64,000 nucleotides of DNA. It comes from Blumeriella jaapii (Eukaryota; Ascomycota; Leotiomycetes; Helotiales; Drepanopezizaceae). Positions 22,588 to 35,814 of this stretch are shown piece by piece. Position numbers and translations under genes: made by a program. Where the stretch lies: NCBI GenBank assembly GCA_009599575.1, contig VWND01000005.1, positions 248,001 to 312,000 of the forward strand, read 5' to 3'. Below the pieces are notes generated by a model that saw only the letters and a list, made by a program, of their open reading frames with translations, searched no databases and had not been told where the DNA came from. The number at the start of each line of letters is the position of its first letter. Position 1 is the stretch's first letter.

Positions 22588-24368
22588 GATGTCGGTACAG
22601 AGGGTTCTCTTTGCGGGATTCTGCTGCTTGGAACTTGAGAGTCAGCGCTCACGGTTTTATACCACGCTGGACCAGACGAGAAGCCACGGCGAGTACATAC
22701 CGCTGCCACGCCTCATCCACTACTAACCAGCTCGAACAGAAGTATCGCGGGAGCTTGTCTCACTTCCCAAAGCGGCCATGGATGCAGTAGTAGCGAGTTC
22801 TGAGCATCCACTCCCACACTGCTTCGGCGTCAAATCCGGGCTGGAGTTCAGCCATCAACCCATCCTTTTATTTGGATTAGGAAGAGAGTTCTGATTCGCC
22901 ACGGCCGGCATAAACCACATGAAAATTGTTTGTCACGAGCCATCGTAGCGCAGGTTCGCGGGCCGGCCTGGCGGTCACGCAGTTGCTTCCGCGGCTTGAA
23001 GGGCGAGAGAAAGCAACAAGGCGCCGATCCAAAGTATGCTTGCTCTCCATCAGTCATCTCGCGACCCACTCGGGGATGGCGGAAGCATAAAGCAGTAGAG
23101 GGAGCGTTTACAGTGGGACGTTGCCGACGTTAATCCCCCAGGACGGGAGGCCCTCCACATCACTGCGCAACCCGTTACTTGATCACCAAGACTCGTGTTC
23201 GAGAAGGCCGGCCGCGGACGAGGAGCAAGGATCACGGAGGAAGTTACTTGCATAGGCGAGATTTTTGCGCTTATTCTATGCTTGTGTGGTGATCATTCGA
23301 AGTCTTGAGACGTTCAGTCGGTGAGGGCCGCAGCCAATTGATGTACACAAACACAAGCGAGGTCCCGGCAACTACAGCACAACAACAGACTGCCTACGGC
23401 TTGTCCATGCAGTTAGTGCTCGGCGCGCAGTTACCCTATGAAGAGACAGCCCACCCACCCACGGCGAGGATCTCCAAACCCGAGAACATGTCAACGGGCC
23501 TACCCGGCAGCGCTGGCCGTCACTCCATGATCAGCTGCGTCTGGCTGCAAGTAAGACCCCCCATGCACGCCCGCACCGCACCCTTCCTTCTACGCGGTTG
23601 ACCAGATGTTGGCCTAGGGCCGAGACCGTGTTATCTTTGCTCGCAGCAGGATCTGGCGAGACTAGGTAGGCAAAGAAGCACGGCGCGATCGACGGAGACA
23701 CCGGCTCACCCCTGCTCTGCTGCTGCGCGGTAGGCCTCTGGAAACTTCAGCTGGAATTTCAGTGCTCAGCCTGGCTTCGTGCCATAGCCTCGGACTTGTC
23801 ACCCTTGACTCAGCGTGCACTGGACCGCGCCAGCCGTCAGAGTTCGGTGGTCTTCCCCGGGAGAATCGGGGTGGGGGGCGGGCGGGCGGAGGCGAGCGGT
23901 TCGTCGACTGTTCGATGATGATAGACGGTGATTTCTTGCCAGCTTTCCCTTCCGAGGGTTTGTTTACCTTTCGAGGACTAAAGAAACTTTGCTGCGGAGA
24001 AGCTTGTGCACGACTAAATCCCTACTGTAAATGCTGGATGCAGCCGCAACTTTAGCGCCGAGCGCCGCGGAGTCTGCGTGGCGAGAGATGCAGGGACTTT
24101 GATAGCGGGAGGGGCGGCAAGGACTTGTAAATGAGATGTGATTTTGGCTTCTCAGGTCAGATGGAATGGAGGTGTGCGCTGGCAAGTTTCGGATCGGCGT
24201 ACGTGTACTGTAAAGGTCGATAAGCCTGAGAGCGCGAATGAGACAAAATCCCCGAGTGAGTCTGCGGCTCCTTGGTTGATACTTCACTCTCTACACGGTC
24301 GTCACCAGAACCTCGAAACCTAAACCAGAACCGCGAAACTTAAGCCTCTCACAAGGCTCTGGTGTGCG
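22588..24368. other. shared upstream region of terpene synthase and P450
   Basis: 1.8 kb between two divergent start codons. No coding sequence is recognised. It should contain both promoters and is the natural place to look for a shared regulator site. Confidence 0.55.
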
Positions 24369-26374
24369 ATGTTGCTTTCTCCTGTGGAACTTGGCCTTGC
24401 CCTGGCGGGAAGTTCACTCGTCTACGGCATCGGTCTTGTTATCTATAGACTCTTCTTCCATCCTCTAAAGCACTACCCTGGTCCCAAGTTTGCCGCCGCA
24501 ACGAGATGGTACGAATTCTACTACGACCTCGTGAAGGGGGTGGGAGGTCAGTTTGCGTGGGAGATCGATAGGATGCACGATCTTTACGGTACAGTGACGC
24601 TGTTTACGTTGCCGACGAAACCTGGGCTTATTGGAAGATCGCAGGCCCCATAGTGAGGATCAATCCAGATGAGTTGCATGTCAGAGATCCTGAGTGGGTC
24701 GATGTTCTGTATGCAGGAAATCCAACTCATCGTGATAAGTTAGTCAAGGTTCCCAAGTCTCTTAAGACACGCCATCGATAGATTGATCGAGCGATACTGA
24801 GTCCCATCATTTCAGATACCCGCCCTTTGCTGCCATGACCGGAAACCCGGAAGCTTGTGAGGCCCCTTGTTACTGCTCTCGGATTTGGGGATGAGACTGA
24901 CACAACAAAAAGCATTCGGCACAGTCGAGCACGCTGTCCACCGAAAACGCAAGCTCGCAACCAGCCCTTTTTTCTCGAAACGGTCCGTGGCCGACGCCGA
25001 ACCGTTGCTCAGAAGACAAGCCGAGAGGCTGTGCCAGTCTCTCCAAGAGTCCCATGCCCGCAACGAGGTCGTCAAGCTCCACATCACATGCTTGGGCTTC
25101 ACAACGGATTCGGTCTCCGAGTTTGCCTTCGCCAAGTCGGAGGGGCTTCAGGGCAAGACCGAAGCGCTCGAGGGCTGGGCCGAGACGCTACGCATGGTTG
25201 GCGCGGTATTCCCGCTGCTGAGGCAGTTCCCGTTTATGATCAAAGTGGCGCTGAAGTTGCCGCTGTGGGTGTTCCAGCTGGCTGTGCCGGTGCTGTCGAA
25301 GTTTCTGCAGCTTCACAAGGTAAAGCGCAGGCGCTTCCTGGACCGAACTCGGTGTTGCGTGGAAAGCTGGTCTGACGGGATCTAGGAGATGAAAATCCAG
25401 GCGAGCGAGTTCCTCGAGAACGAGAAGAGACATCCCACTCCGCTCGCCGTCAAGCGAACAGAGCGACCCCCGACCGTCTTTCACAGCATCTATCAGAGCA
25501 GTCTCCCAATCGAAGAGAAGAGCTTGAATCGCCTTTCGCAAGAGGGACTGGTAATGATCGTTGCTGGGAGTGAGAGTACTTCGAGGACTTTGATGATGGC
25601 TACGTACTATCTTCTCGCGAATCCGCCAGCTTTAGCGCGTCTCAAAGAAGAGCTCGCTGAAGCCATGCCGGACCCCTTGGTGGTTCCTCCGGTAAAGGTG
25701 CTCGAGGCGCTGCCTTGGCTGGTAGGTACTCTTGCAGCGAACGCTTGGAGAGTTTGGGTGTTTAGAGCTGACGGGAAAGCATAGCAAGCTGTAATCAAGG
25801 AGACTTTCAGAACATCGGCGAGCTTTACTACACGATTCCCTCTTACCACGCCCGAGACGCTGAGATACAGAGATTGGACAATACCTCCTCGCGTAAGCAC
25901 TCCATTACATGACACGAGGGTCGACACACGCAAGTCTAATGCTCGCGCAGACTCCTGTCAGCATGACCAGCCGCTCCACCATGCACGACCCGTCCATCTT
26001 CCCCTTCCCAGAAGCCTTCCAGCCCGAGCGCTGGCTAGACGGAGCAAGACACAACGGCAAGGATCTCCACCGGTACTACGTCCCGTTCTCGCGTGGCACT
26101 CGTATCTGTCCTGGCATGGAGTAGGTGCTCATCGCCCTCCGGGCTAGCAATGTTTGCTTACCATTTTCTCAGTCTCGCGTACGCTGAGCTCTTCATGGGG
26201 CTGGCTATGATCATACGCAGATTCGACCTTGAGTTGTACGACACCGACTACGAGCGCGATATCAAGGTCGTCAGGGACTGCTTCTTGGGCGAGGCACAGC
26301 CAGGAAGCCAGGGTGTCAAGGTTAGGGTCACAGCTGTGCATGCAGATTCGCATAGAGCGGATCACGAGATATGA
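24369..26374 (+). CDS. cytochrome P450 monooxygenase
   Basis: Eight exons: 24369-24588, 24645-24738, 24816-24856, 24913-25319, 25386-25721, 25785-25892, 25951-26120 and 26173-26374. They splice to 1578 nt, 525 residues, every junction GT..AG and in phase. An N-terminal membrane anchor (about residues 8-28) is followed by the [19 protein letters not shown] hinge. The I-helix oxygen-binding motif is AGSEST (314-319), the K-helix ExxR is ETFR (372-375), then FQPERWLD, then the heme loop [10 protein letters not shown] with the proximal Cys at 455. The enzyme is ER-anchored and needs a P450 reductase. Family similarity is to fungal secondary-metabolism P450s (CYP58/CYP65-like hinge region). Its divergent neighbour is the terpene synthase, so the likely substrate is that cyclase's hydrocarbon or alcohol. 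The gene is intact. Confidence 0.9.
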
Positions 26375-26500
26375 TTGCCGTAGGGACTGTCATGGCGTTG
26401 ATTGATTGTTGTAGAACCGAACTGGGTGGCTGTTCACGTTAATGAAATGCTCGGTGGATGTAAATAGATGTTATCCCACACTCCTGTCACGCTTGAGGTT

Positions 26501-28374
26501 TCACTGCACCACGAACTGCTCGGTATGCGCCTTGTACAGTATTGAGCTGTCGACTACTTCCCCCGTAGCGCTCCTGGTGAAGTCTACTTGTAAATGGTTT
26601 GCGTCCTGCAGGCTCGCGGTAGCATACCTAGGAAAAGTCGTCAGTGTACACTGTTCAAGTGATCAGCTTGAGTGTTCCAGGAAGCGAGAATAACCAACAA
26701 AACAAAACACTTGACTCCCCAGACAGCAAAGACACGGAACACTGCAGACGAGAGAAACCATCCCAAAAGCATTTCCCGTCGCGTTCGCTCCCACAGAACT
26801 CAACCCCTCGATGTTCCCAGCTCTGCCCGCAACGATGCACATCGGCGCCCTCGGGTTATCCAAGCCCGCCGCATCGGCGACGCCGCTGCGCAGAGGGAAG
26901 AACCGCTGCGAGTTATGCACGTGTCCGAAAATTGCCAGATCGACGCCGTCCTTGTACAGCAGAGGTTCGAAGGCGACTTGGCACGGCTTGCCCACGTTTC
27001 TGCTGCCTCCTGTGGAGTACCAGGGCCGATGGCCACCGACGATGATCCACGGCGTCACGGTACGATCTACGGAGGCGAGATGCGCCTCTCGAAACTCTGG
27101 TTGCTGGTTGGAAGAGCCAAACGGGCCGCCGTGCACACCCGCGGAGCCCGCTGGGCTGTCTGGCGCCTGCTTGAAATCCGTCTCGGTGTCGAACATAACA
27201 ACGTGCGCCATCCCGTACTCGAAGCTGTGCCAGAATGGGGGATTGGCAAGCAGCTTCGCTTTGTTGACGCTTACCCTTGCGGCGGAGTTCAGAGAGGTGG
27301 AGGTGAATGGGAATGGCGTGGTGTTGCCGACACGGTTCATGAAATCCGTGAAGTTCTTCTGGCCGGTTGGGCACAGGCCGGAGAGGTGAGGAACCTCTTG
27401 ACAATCGGCTTCAAGATTGCCTGGGGATGCCATGGAAGGCTTGCGGCCTGCTATAGGGGCGAGTTGGTCATAGAACTGCTCGAGGATGGCTTCGTAGGCG
27501 TTGGTGCCGTCGAATAGATTTGGGGGTTTCTGAGAAGAGGTCAATCCCCAGTTGGGACAAGCTTGAGACTGGAAGCCGCAGTCCATACGCCCAAAGATCT
27601 CATGAATTGGCGAGCTGCTCTGGCAATCTTGGATGAGAACCCAGCTCTCCTCATTGCCATCACCATTTCAAGTCAAGAACATGACGGGAACCGACAAGAC
27701 GAAGTCGAAACTCACCTCAAACCAATCATCGGCATAAGCGAAGTCTCCTGGATGCACCACGAACTCATAATCAGGAATGTTATCAGCAAGTTGGCCAATG
27801 GTAGTGTGATTGAGAGCAGGTTGGATCGATGGAATCGTGTCCCTCTTCGTCACGTCCATGTTGATGGCGGAGCCATCAGCAAGACCCCTAGGTCGATAAC
27901 AGCGCTCATCTTGAAAGGCGTCTTGTCACCTGCGAATCGAGGACTGAAGAAGTGCTCGATGCTGGAGTTGCTCGATAAGATCTTGTAGTAGTAAGTCGTT
28001 GCTGGGCTCAAGCCGTTGAGGACGACCGCATTGCTCCATGTTCGCGACGTAGGGTAGGTGACGGATGTCGTTGAGCATGATTGCTGGGTAAGCGAATTGC
28101 TGGAAGTGCCGTACTGGACGCATGGCTGCGTCAATTTCTAGTAGGTGTTCCATCCGATGGAAATAGCTGAATAAACCGTGAGCCATTCGCAAGAGTGGTT
28201 GAGTTGTTCCTCCGTCCAATGTGACAAGGTAAAAGTCGCTCCGTTGAATGCAATTCTCTGCTGTACGGGAGTTTTCAAGTCAGCCGGCTTGGTATGATAA
28301 CTCGCTTCAGCGACTACACAAGTAGCCCACAGCAGAAGCGTCTGGCTGATTTGAAAGATGAATGTTTTTCTTGA
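26501..28374 (-). pseudogene. purple acid phosphatase pseudogene
   Basis: Similarity to secreted fungal purple acid phosphatases (binuclear-metal phosphomonoesterases) runs along the minus strand. In order: a hydrophobic signal-like start (ISQTLLLWATCVVAEA), SIGWNTY, LTQPCVQYGTSS, AVIDLGV, the metal motif GDFAYADDW, then WIIVGGHRPWYS and FGHVHNSQR. The C-terminal part (VDFTRSATGEVVDSS) ends at TGA 26503-26501. Lesions: no ATG in frame before the signal-like region; an in-frame TAG directly after SIGWNTY (28139-28141); a frameshift in DLGV(YG)ADG near 27888; the metal/catalytic motif GNH(E) changed to GNLE; and a 4-base insertion (GGTA) near 26630 that puts TAG into the last exon. At least one intron (GTGAGTTTCG donor after DDWFE) is still recognisable. 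Several independent hits make this a dead gene, unlike the single-indel genes elsewhere. Confidence 0.8.
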
Positions 28375-28815
28375 AAGCTAAGGCAGTCTACCTCAAAGCT
28401 GTGCGCCGGCCAGTATTGTAGCACATCATTTAGACTCCATGATTTTTAAACGAGCAGTTTAGGCTTATGAAAACGTGTCCAAGGATGAAACCCACTACTG
28501 TTCTACCGATCGTACTTTAAAGACGAAGCGAATCTCGCGATCTGCGAAGAGTTTTGATAATGGTCGTTGTCAATTGGAGATTGTTCCGCGCGTCGAGCGC
28601 CAGAGAGGGCGTGCACAAAACGCTTTTGGCAGCCAACTTTATATCTCGACTTCGACACCATGCAATTCCTTGCCCGGACTGATGCTTCCGAATGTTGGTT
28701 GTGTTATTCATTGCATGGAACACCGAGTCTGGAGGTTGGGATCTTTTCTCTGCAACGACTCGCGGGGTGGTGGATGACAAGCAAGCTTTGTGGAGCTGAG
28801 GCTTGGTACCTTCCT

Positions 28816-28965
<150 letters not shown>

Positions 28966-29387
28966 ACATACTATTACATCTACATACTATTACATCTACA
29001 CATATACTATTACTACTACATCTACTACATCTACATACTATTACATCTATATACATCCTACTACATCTACACACCACTACATCTACCGTACGGTACGTAC
29101 ATACATAGTAAATAGTACAGTACAGTCCCTACCTACAAACAGCAGATATAGGCGTTATCACCGCGCCAGCCCAAGCGAACAAAGAACGCCGATTCCACCA
29201 CTCACTCTACTACACAGTATCTACCTATCTATCGATCACACACACACACATACACACATGAAGGAGAACCAAGCAAGCATCCCGGCCCACTGTAAGGGAA
29301 GGGCTCCGATAGCGAGCCCGTGGGCCAGCCATGTTCTTTTTACCTACCAAAGCTGCTTTCTCGACGGTTTCTCATGGGTGTGGAAAG

Positions 29388-29404
29388 CCCCAGCTTAGCA
29401 CGTT
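29388..29404 (+). repeat. 17-bp direct repeat, left copy
   Basis: ccccagcttagcacgtt is repeated exactly at 35815-35831, on the far side of the AT-rich retrotransposon island. Sequence after both copies is also loosely similar (gacgttgaa/gacgttaaa, then atcattatcat and cagtacc). Confidence 0.8.
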
Positions 29405-29633
29405 CGTCCTACGGGCGGCTGCTGAGGAGGAGGTTTTGCTTTTGTTGACGTTGAATAATAAGATCATTATTATCATTATCATTGCAGTACCAGGGAATCA
29501 CTCACTCACCGCGTTTCCCATACCTGCCTCCGGCTCTATGCTGCCCCGTCTCATCAACCCGTTTCGATACTGTACAGTACTGTGTACACCCCCGACGCGC
29601 GTGGGCACAGATCAAACCTCGGAGGGGATTGGC

Positions 29634-29648
29634 GGGGGGGGGGGGGGG
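29634..29648. repeat. G15 homopolymer
   Basis: Fifteen consecutive G residues; a possible quadruplex former and a likely site of length error. Confidence 0.9.
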
Positions 29649-29714
29649 CTTAGGGGGGGAAACGCGTGTAAATGTCGTGGATGATATAGACTTTGCGATT
29701 GCGTACAATACCTA

Positions 29715-32700
29715 GGTACACGGAAACCTTATTTTTCCAGGAGCACTTTTTGGAAATAAATATTTAACCACGCCTTTTGGGCATACTTTCTGTATTAAAA
29801 TCTTTATTTTAGATTTTATTCTAAGCTCTCCCGTGCTTTTTACGCGCGATTTGGGCCAGAATAGAGCCTGCTATTTTTAACCGTCCTTTCGATAGCTTCG
29901 AAATCTTAATCTACGCGAATTTTATTCGCGATCAAAAGCTATCTTTTTTTATTAATTTTAATTAGCGTCCGAGAAAGCAGCAGCAGCGAGTTAATTATAC
30001 GATTTTTTCTTTTTTGCGTTTTGGTGATCGGGCGCTCGCAAGCTACGCCGCATCGAACGCTATCAATAGCCGTTTGAATGCGATCGAACGAATAACTTAT
30101 ATTCGATACGCCGTTGTACGCGACTTCGGCAAATTGGTCGACGATTTCGTTTTTTTTTATTAATAAAAAAAACTAAAAAAACTTCGCCTACGATATTAAA
30201 AACAAATTTGTTTATTTTTTGTCCGCGTCCGTTTTCGCAGAAATTAGCAATTTCGTTTTTTTTTCGCTTTATAAGTTAAAAAGCCTTTTTTGGCGACGAT
30301 TCCTTTTTTTCCGCTCCGGCTTTTATTATTTACGCGAGTATAGCTAAGATTCTGAAAAACTCGAAGGCAGACTTCGATATTATTAAAAATAAAAAAAAAT
30401 TTATTACGAACGGCGGCGCTTCGATTGAATTTATATTTAATTAAATTGCGAACGCCGCTTTTAATTTAATCCGGAAAAACAGGCGCATTTTAGCTACTTT
30501 TCAGCGAAAAACCGCGAAGATCGAACTTTTCGTAGCGAAGCAAGCTTTCGTAGCCAAAATTAACGGCTTTATTTTTGAAAAAAATTTCTTTTATAATCTT
30601 AATCAAAACAAATTAAGCTATTAATTTATTAAATTTTACGGTCCGCGATCTGCTTATATTATAAGAAAACAAAAAGATCGTAATGCGAATGCTTAACTGC
30701 GAGTATATGCGCCTGCCGAAAGTATAGTATAATTACGCTGTTTCAAATGTTTTTATAATATTCCGCTTGTATATAAACGGCGAAATTCTAAGCATTTCTA
30801 AGCTAATCGTCGAAAAGATTATTGTTTAAACGAAAAAACGCTTTATCAGCTGCCGACCGTTTCGATACGAAGCTAATTTAGCTAACGGCAAAATCACGTG
30901 AATCGTTTCGTTTATTAAGCCGGTTCGGGCCTTCCGGCTTTTTAACGTTAGCGACGCTTTTAAAGCTATTAAAAAGAAATTTTTTATTGCGATTTATAGC
31001 TTCGGCTGCTAAAGTTATTGCAACTTTTTTAAATGCATCCGCTATTATCGTTATTAAAATTGCGGGCAACGAAACGATTATTACGACGAGCCGATTGGCT
31101 TTAATTGCATTTACAAAATCAAATGCGCCAATTATTATAAATCTTTCGTCGCGAAGCATATAAACTGCTTAGCGGCGCTTAAAAACGACTAAACGGAAAA
31201 GTCTAAAAAAAAACAAAAAAAAAAATCGACGCGATTCGCAGATACGAACAACGAGCGTACGCAGCGGCTATTGCCGTCGCTAATGCGTAAGCTTAAAACC
31301 AGACGGTAAAACCTTTTATACCGATTTTCAAAACAGCGCTAATTCGTAAGCGCAAAGCTTTTTACGCTAAAGCGGCTGTTATAGCTTACGAAAATGCGAA
31401 TATCGTAATTAGTTTTTCTGCTTTTTTTTACTCGTCGTTTTAAAAATCGGCGGACTCCGGCGGAGCGGCTATCTTAGGCCTATTTATTTTTTTTTCGCAG
31501 GCCTTTTTTCAGGCCATTTCGTTTAAAAACGAAATTTTTAGACCGATTAAGCTTCGCTTTTCGCGACGGGCTACGTTCAGCCCGATTTATAATAAAATCG
31601 AATTTTCGCAGCAATTCGATATCGACGACGAAATAAACGTATGCGTTTCCGAACTTCGATATTAAAACACAAACAACGCATACGCAATCGCGGCCGTAGC
31701 CGCGATCGATATAAGCTCGATACGCTTATTATAACGTAAGCAAACGTAAGCAAGCAATATTCTGCTTATATTATTATTTTCGAATTATGCTTTTTTTAAA
31801 CAAATTAACGTTGTTTGCATATAAAAACCTGCTATTTATTTTAATATTACTATTTAAAACCATTTAAAATACGATTTTTACGCTTTTTAATACCGGTTTT
31901 GAGGCATCGGAAATGAAAAAAAGCGCGAGGCCTAGCGCTTTCGAATATTAACGTATATCCGAAAAGGCAAAAATATAATTACGAAGCAACGATAACTTAT
32001 TTCGCGCGATTTGCTATAAATCGTGGTTAATAACAGGCTTATTTTTAACGTATACCGCCAGCTTATTATTTATAAAATTATCGATTATATTAAAAACTTA
32101 GTTTTTTTAAAAAAACTATTTAATAAAAAGCGATTTTAACGTTAGCCACGATATATTCGATTTAAGCGTCGCTTTTAGCTATAACGGATCCGCTATCGCA
32201 AAATAAGCTTTCGAAAGCGGCATAGATTTTATCGAAAACTCAAAAATAGCAATACACCGTTTGAGCAATATTTTCGATCTGACTTTTTCTAATTTATTTT
32301 TCGTTATAAAAAACGATTATTCGAAGCGATTTTTATTTTATTTCCGACTATTAAACTCAGGTTATTACGATTAAAAAAAAAAAAACAGGTTTTTTTAAAG
32401 CAAATGTATTATAAAGTCCCGGATTTAATACTTCCGACCTTTTCGGCGCTCGTATATACAAAAGTCGCTTGCTTGCCTGATTTTAGAACGTTAACCACGC
32501 CAAAGCAAATAAACATTTATATAATACAATTCGCAGCAATAATAAATTCGGCTATTTAAACAGCCGGGAAAAAAAATATAAAACAGAGCCACGATATCTA
32601 TTGATAAACGCCGGAATGCAAAGCCGTATACCGGGCGTATAAGTTTTTTAATATTATTAATAATTCGATCGCATCGCCCGAATATCGAAACTTTAAAACA

Positions 32701-35700
32701 GCCGTAATTAAAGCTAAGCAGAATTATTAGCGTAACCGAATTAACGAATGTAAATCGGATAAAAACTTTTATTTGCTAATTAGCTAACATAAGTTTACTA
32801 CGAATTTTAAATCGCTATTTTTCGAAATTAACGGCCGATTAATCGAAAGTTCGAAAAAAAAAAAAAGCTGAAACGTTGTATACGAAAATGCTTAAACGGT
32901 TTAATACGGCGGACGATCTGTTCGACGACTTTTTTCTCTAAAAAATAACAACCGAAAACAAATCTTTTTTTAGGACCAAACCATTTTTTTAAAAAAGGTC
33001 GAGCGCTTTATAATTAAAGTATTTAGCATATCGCCGAGCGTCGATCGCGTTACGGTTCGGCTGCTTAAAGCTTATTAAAAGCATATCAAATATATTATAT
33101 ACGGCATTTTTAACAAATATTTCGCTTTTAGCTATTTTCCGCAATTATAAAAGCTAGCGAAGGTAGCGATAATGCCTAAAGTAAATAAGCAAAAACAAAT
33201 GTATTCGGTGCGATTTTTTTTAACGGCCGATTGCTTTGCTATTTTGTATTTTCAAAAGCTTCGAACGAATTATAACGAAAAGACTGGCCTAAACAGTTTT
33301 TACTTACGGCATTTTCAACCCGCAATACGGTAGCGCGCTTTTCAAGCGCTTAAAAATAAATTTAATAGCTTCGTTTATATACGACGTAAAGCGAATATTA
33401 TTAGCGGGCAAAAAAATTATTATAATTACGATAAACGTTTAAAAAGCGTTCGACGCTTTTTTAATACGAAAATTGTTTTTAACGAATAATTTCGCAAAGT
33501 TAGCCCAGACCATTTCTAGAGCTGGTACAAAAGTTTTTTTTCCGATCGCAAAATGCGTATAAAATTGAAACAGGCTATTATACAATTTTACGACGTTAAA
33601 TATAAGACTTTTCAAAGCTCGCTTTTCTCGTCAGTTTTGTATATGCTTTATTTCGCAAAGCTAATAGTATAAAATCCGGAATTTCGATTCGAATACGCTA
33701 ATAATATTTATTTTTATCGAGTATTTGATTCGCTAAATACGAACGTATAATTATTATTCGAAAACGTTAAATCGATTTTGCAATAAAATAACGATAACAA
33801 AGTTTTTTTTGCGCTAAAAAAATAGAAAATAATTTATATTATTAAAAAAAATACGATTACGCTTTTTTTTTTTTGCGTTATAAACGAAAATAATACGATC
33901 GAACCAATTACGATTTCGAAAAAGAAAAAAAAAACAGCCGGTTTTACGATAGCTAAAAGTCTGGTTTAATCGCAAATTATCGTTCAGAAGATACGTATTT
34001 AAACGAGCTATTAAAGTTCGAAAGCTCGCTTTTTATATACGAAGGCTAGCGAAAACGATACGGGGCCTTTCGGCTTATTTTTATTCCGAAAAGCTGTAAT
34101 CATCTGCGTTTTTTTTCGTTTATTTTGTACGAAGCTAAAGCGTGGTATAATAATCGTATCAAAACGGTCCGAAACAAAAAAGTTAGCATAAAATAAACTG
34201 GCATTTAAATATAATAAAAAGCACGATTACGCTGGCCGCTAAAAGCGTTTTGCTAATATGAAAAACCATTCCGAATATTATATTTTTTCGGAACGCAAGC
34301 TTTTTATTAGCGGAAGCGGCTTTAGAAAAAGCCAGATTGAAATTCGCGCTACGCTTACAAACAATAGATAAAAATCATCTTTTGATTAAACGAATGCTTT
34401 TATTAATAATTATCCGAGGCCGCGGCAAAAGCATTCGATAAGTTGCAAAAACGAAAATCGAGCGCGCGGCGACCTGGTTTTCGCTAATTCCCCGATTTTA
34501 ATTCCGATTATTTTATTTTTTTTAAATGCCGGACGGATTCCATTTTAGAAATAAATAAAAAAAAAGCCGCGAAAACTTTTAATAAATAATAGAACGAACT
34601 GCTTTTCGATAATATTACGATTTTTTTTGATAGCACGGAACGATATCCAAATAAAAACAAATTAATTAGCTACGGTTATATAGCCTATCAGAATAAAAAA
34701 GTGATCGGCTCGGATTATAAAGCGATTAATACGAAGTCTTACGTTTTCGACGCGAAAATAATAAAAGCTCGCATAGAATTGGCTAAAACGCTACGCGCGC
34801 AGTCTGCTTATACGTACGGCCGCATTTGGCTTTGCATCGATTCGATTTCGGTGATTTAATATATACGAAAAAACGCGTTATCGATATTATAATAAACGTT
34901 CTACGAAATACAAAATATAATGCTTATATACGACGTCGAGGTCCGATGGGCCTTAGGATATATAAGTATAATCGGCAACGAAGCAGCGGATAAACTCGCT
35001 ATTAAAAAAAAAAGCAATCAGCCCTAAAACCCGGGCATGCCTTTCGAACCGACGATTTATAAAATACGTTTTTATTACAAATCGATAAAAAACGACGCCA
35101 AAATCAAATAATAATCTAAATACAAAAACTTTCTTTTTCGGAACTATTAGCGGTAGCAATTCGAGTATCGCATTAAAAACCTTTTAGAATTGCATCTATT
35201 TCGCCCGGTGCTTTATCGACTTTTAGCGCTTCGCTTTTTATACGGCGATTTTTATTAGTATTATATTAAATTCAAATACGCAGACGCGAATCTGAAATGT
35301 TTTTACGGCAAACGCAAGGCTTTATTGCATATCGTAAAATGCAAAAAATCCCGAAAACGATTTCGTTACTAGCCGCAAAAGCCGGATTATTTATCTATTT
35401 CGGATATCGAAGCATTGCGATATTTTAGAAAGCTGAACGCGAAGCAATTCGCGGAACTTTTTTATACTATTGAATTTTACTTTTTTATCTGCCCTAAGTA
35501 AATTCTGGGGCAGCGTATTGCCGTTCCAAAAGAAAAGTTTCTAATATTGTATTATTAACGTTTAAAAGTTTAGGTTGAAAAGTTTTGGATTTCTCGCGCT
35601 TTTGCTTTATATAATTTCGCCGATTAGCTTAATTATTGGTTTTACGACTAACAAAAATATTCAGCGGTTTTTACGTTTTGATTTCTTTCGAAGTTTATTT

Positions 35701-35812
35701 CACAAACACAATGGAAAACCATTCCGCTTGTAAGAAAAAAGCTTAAATAGCGGACCTTTGTTATATATTTCTTTTATATAACTGTTTTCTCGAAGATCTT
35801 TTGTATATAAAA
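29715..35812 (+). mobile_element. RIP-degraded non-LTR retrotransposon (LINE, Tad1-like)
   Basis: About 6.1 kb of abruptly AT-rich DNA, with stop codons in every frame, scarce CA/TG and abundant TA dinucleotides while CG is retained: the pattern of CpA-targeted RIP. Plus-strand remnants follow LINE ORF2 order. At 32701-32760 the endonuclease-RT linker reads AVIKAKQNY-stop-RNRINE, where TAG stands for the expected Trp TGG. At about 33612-33660 a SVLYMLYFAKL remnant of the RT core precedes EYANNI at 33691-33708, which corresponds to the catalytic YADDI with both Asp changed to Asn. At 34963-35008 IIGNEAADKLAIKK matches the RNase H GNExAD motif. A C-terminal Cys-containing tail (LKCFYGKRKALLHIVKCKK) lies near 35296-35352. 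The upstream 2.5 kb probably held ORF1 and the endonuclease. Boundaries are set by composition. Confidence 0.85.
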
Positions 35813-35814
35813 AT

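Noticed and set aside
30878..31159. 93-codon minus-strand frame inside the AT-rich island
   Set aside because: Stop-free by chance within RIP-mutated DNA; retrotransposon remnants lie on the plus strand.
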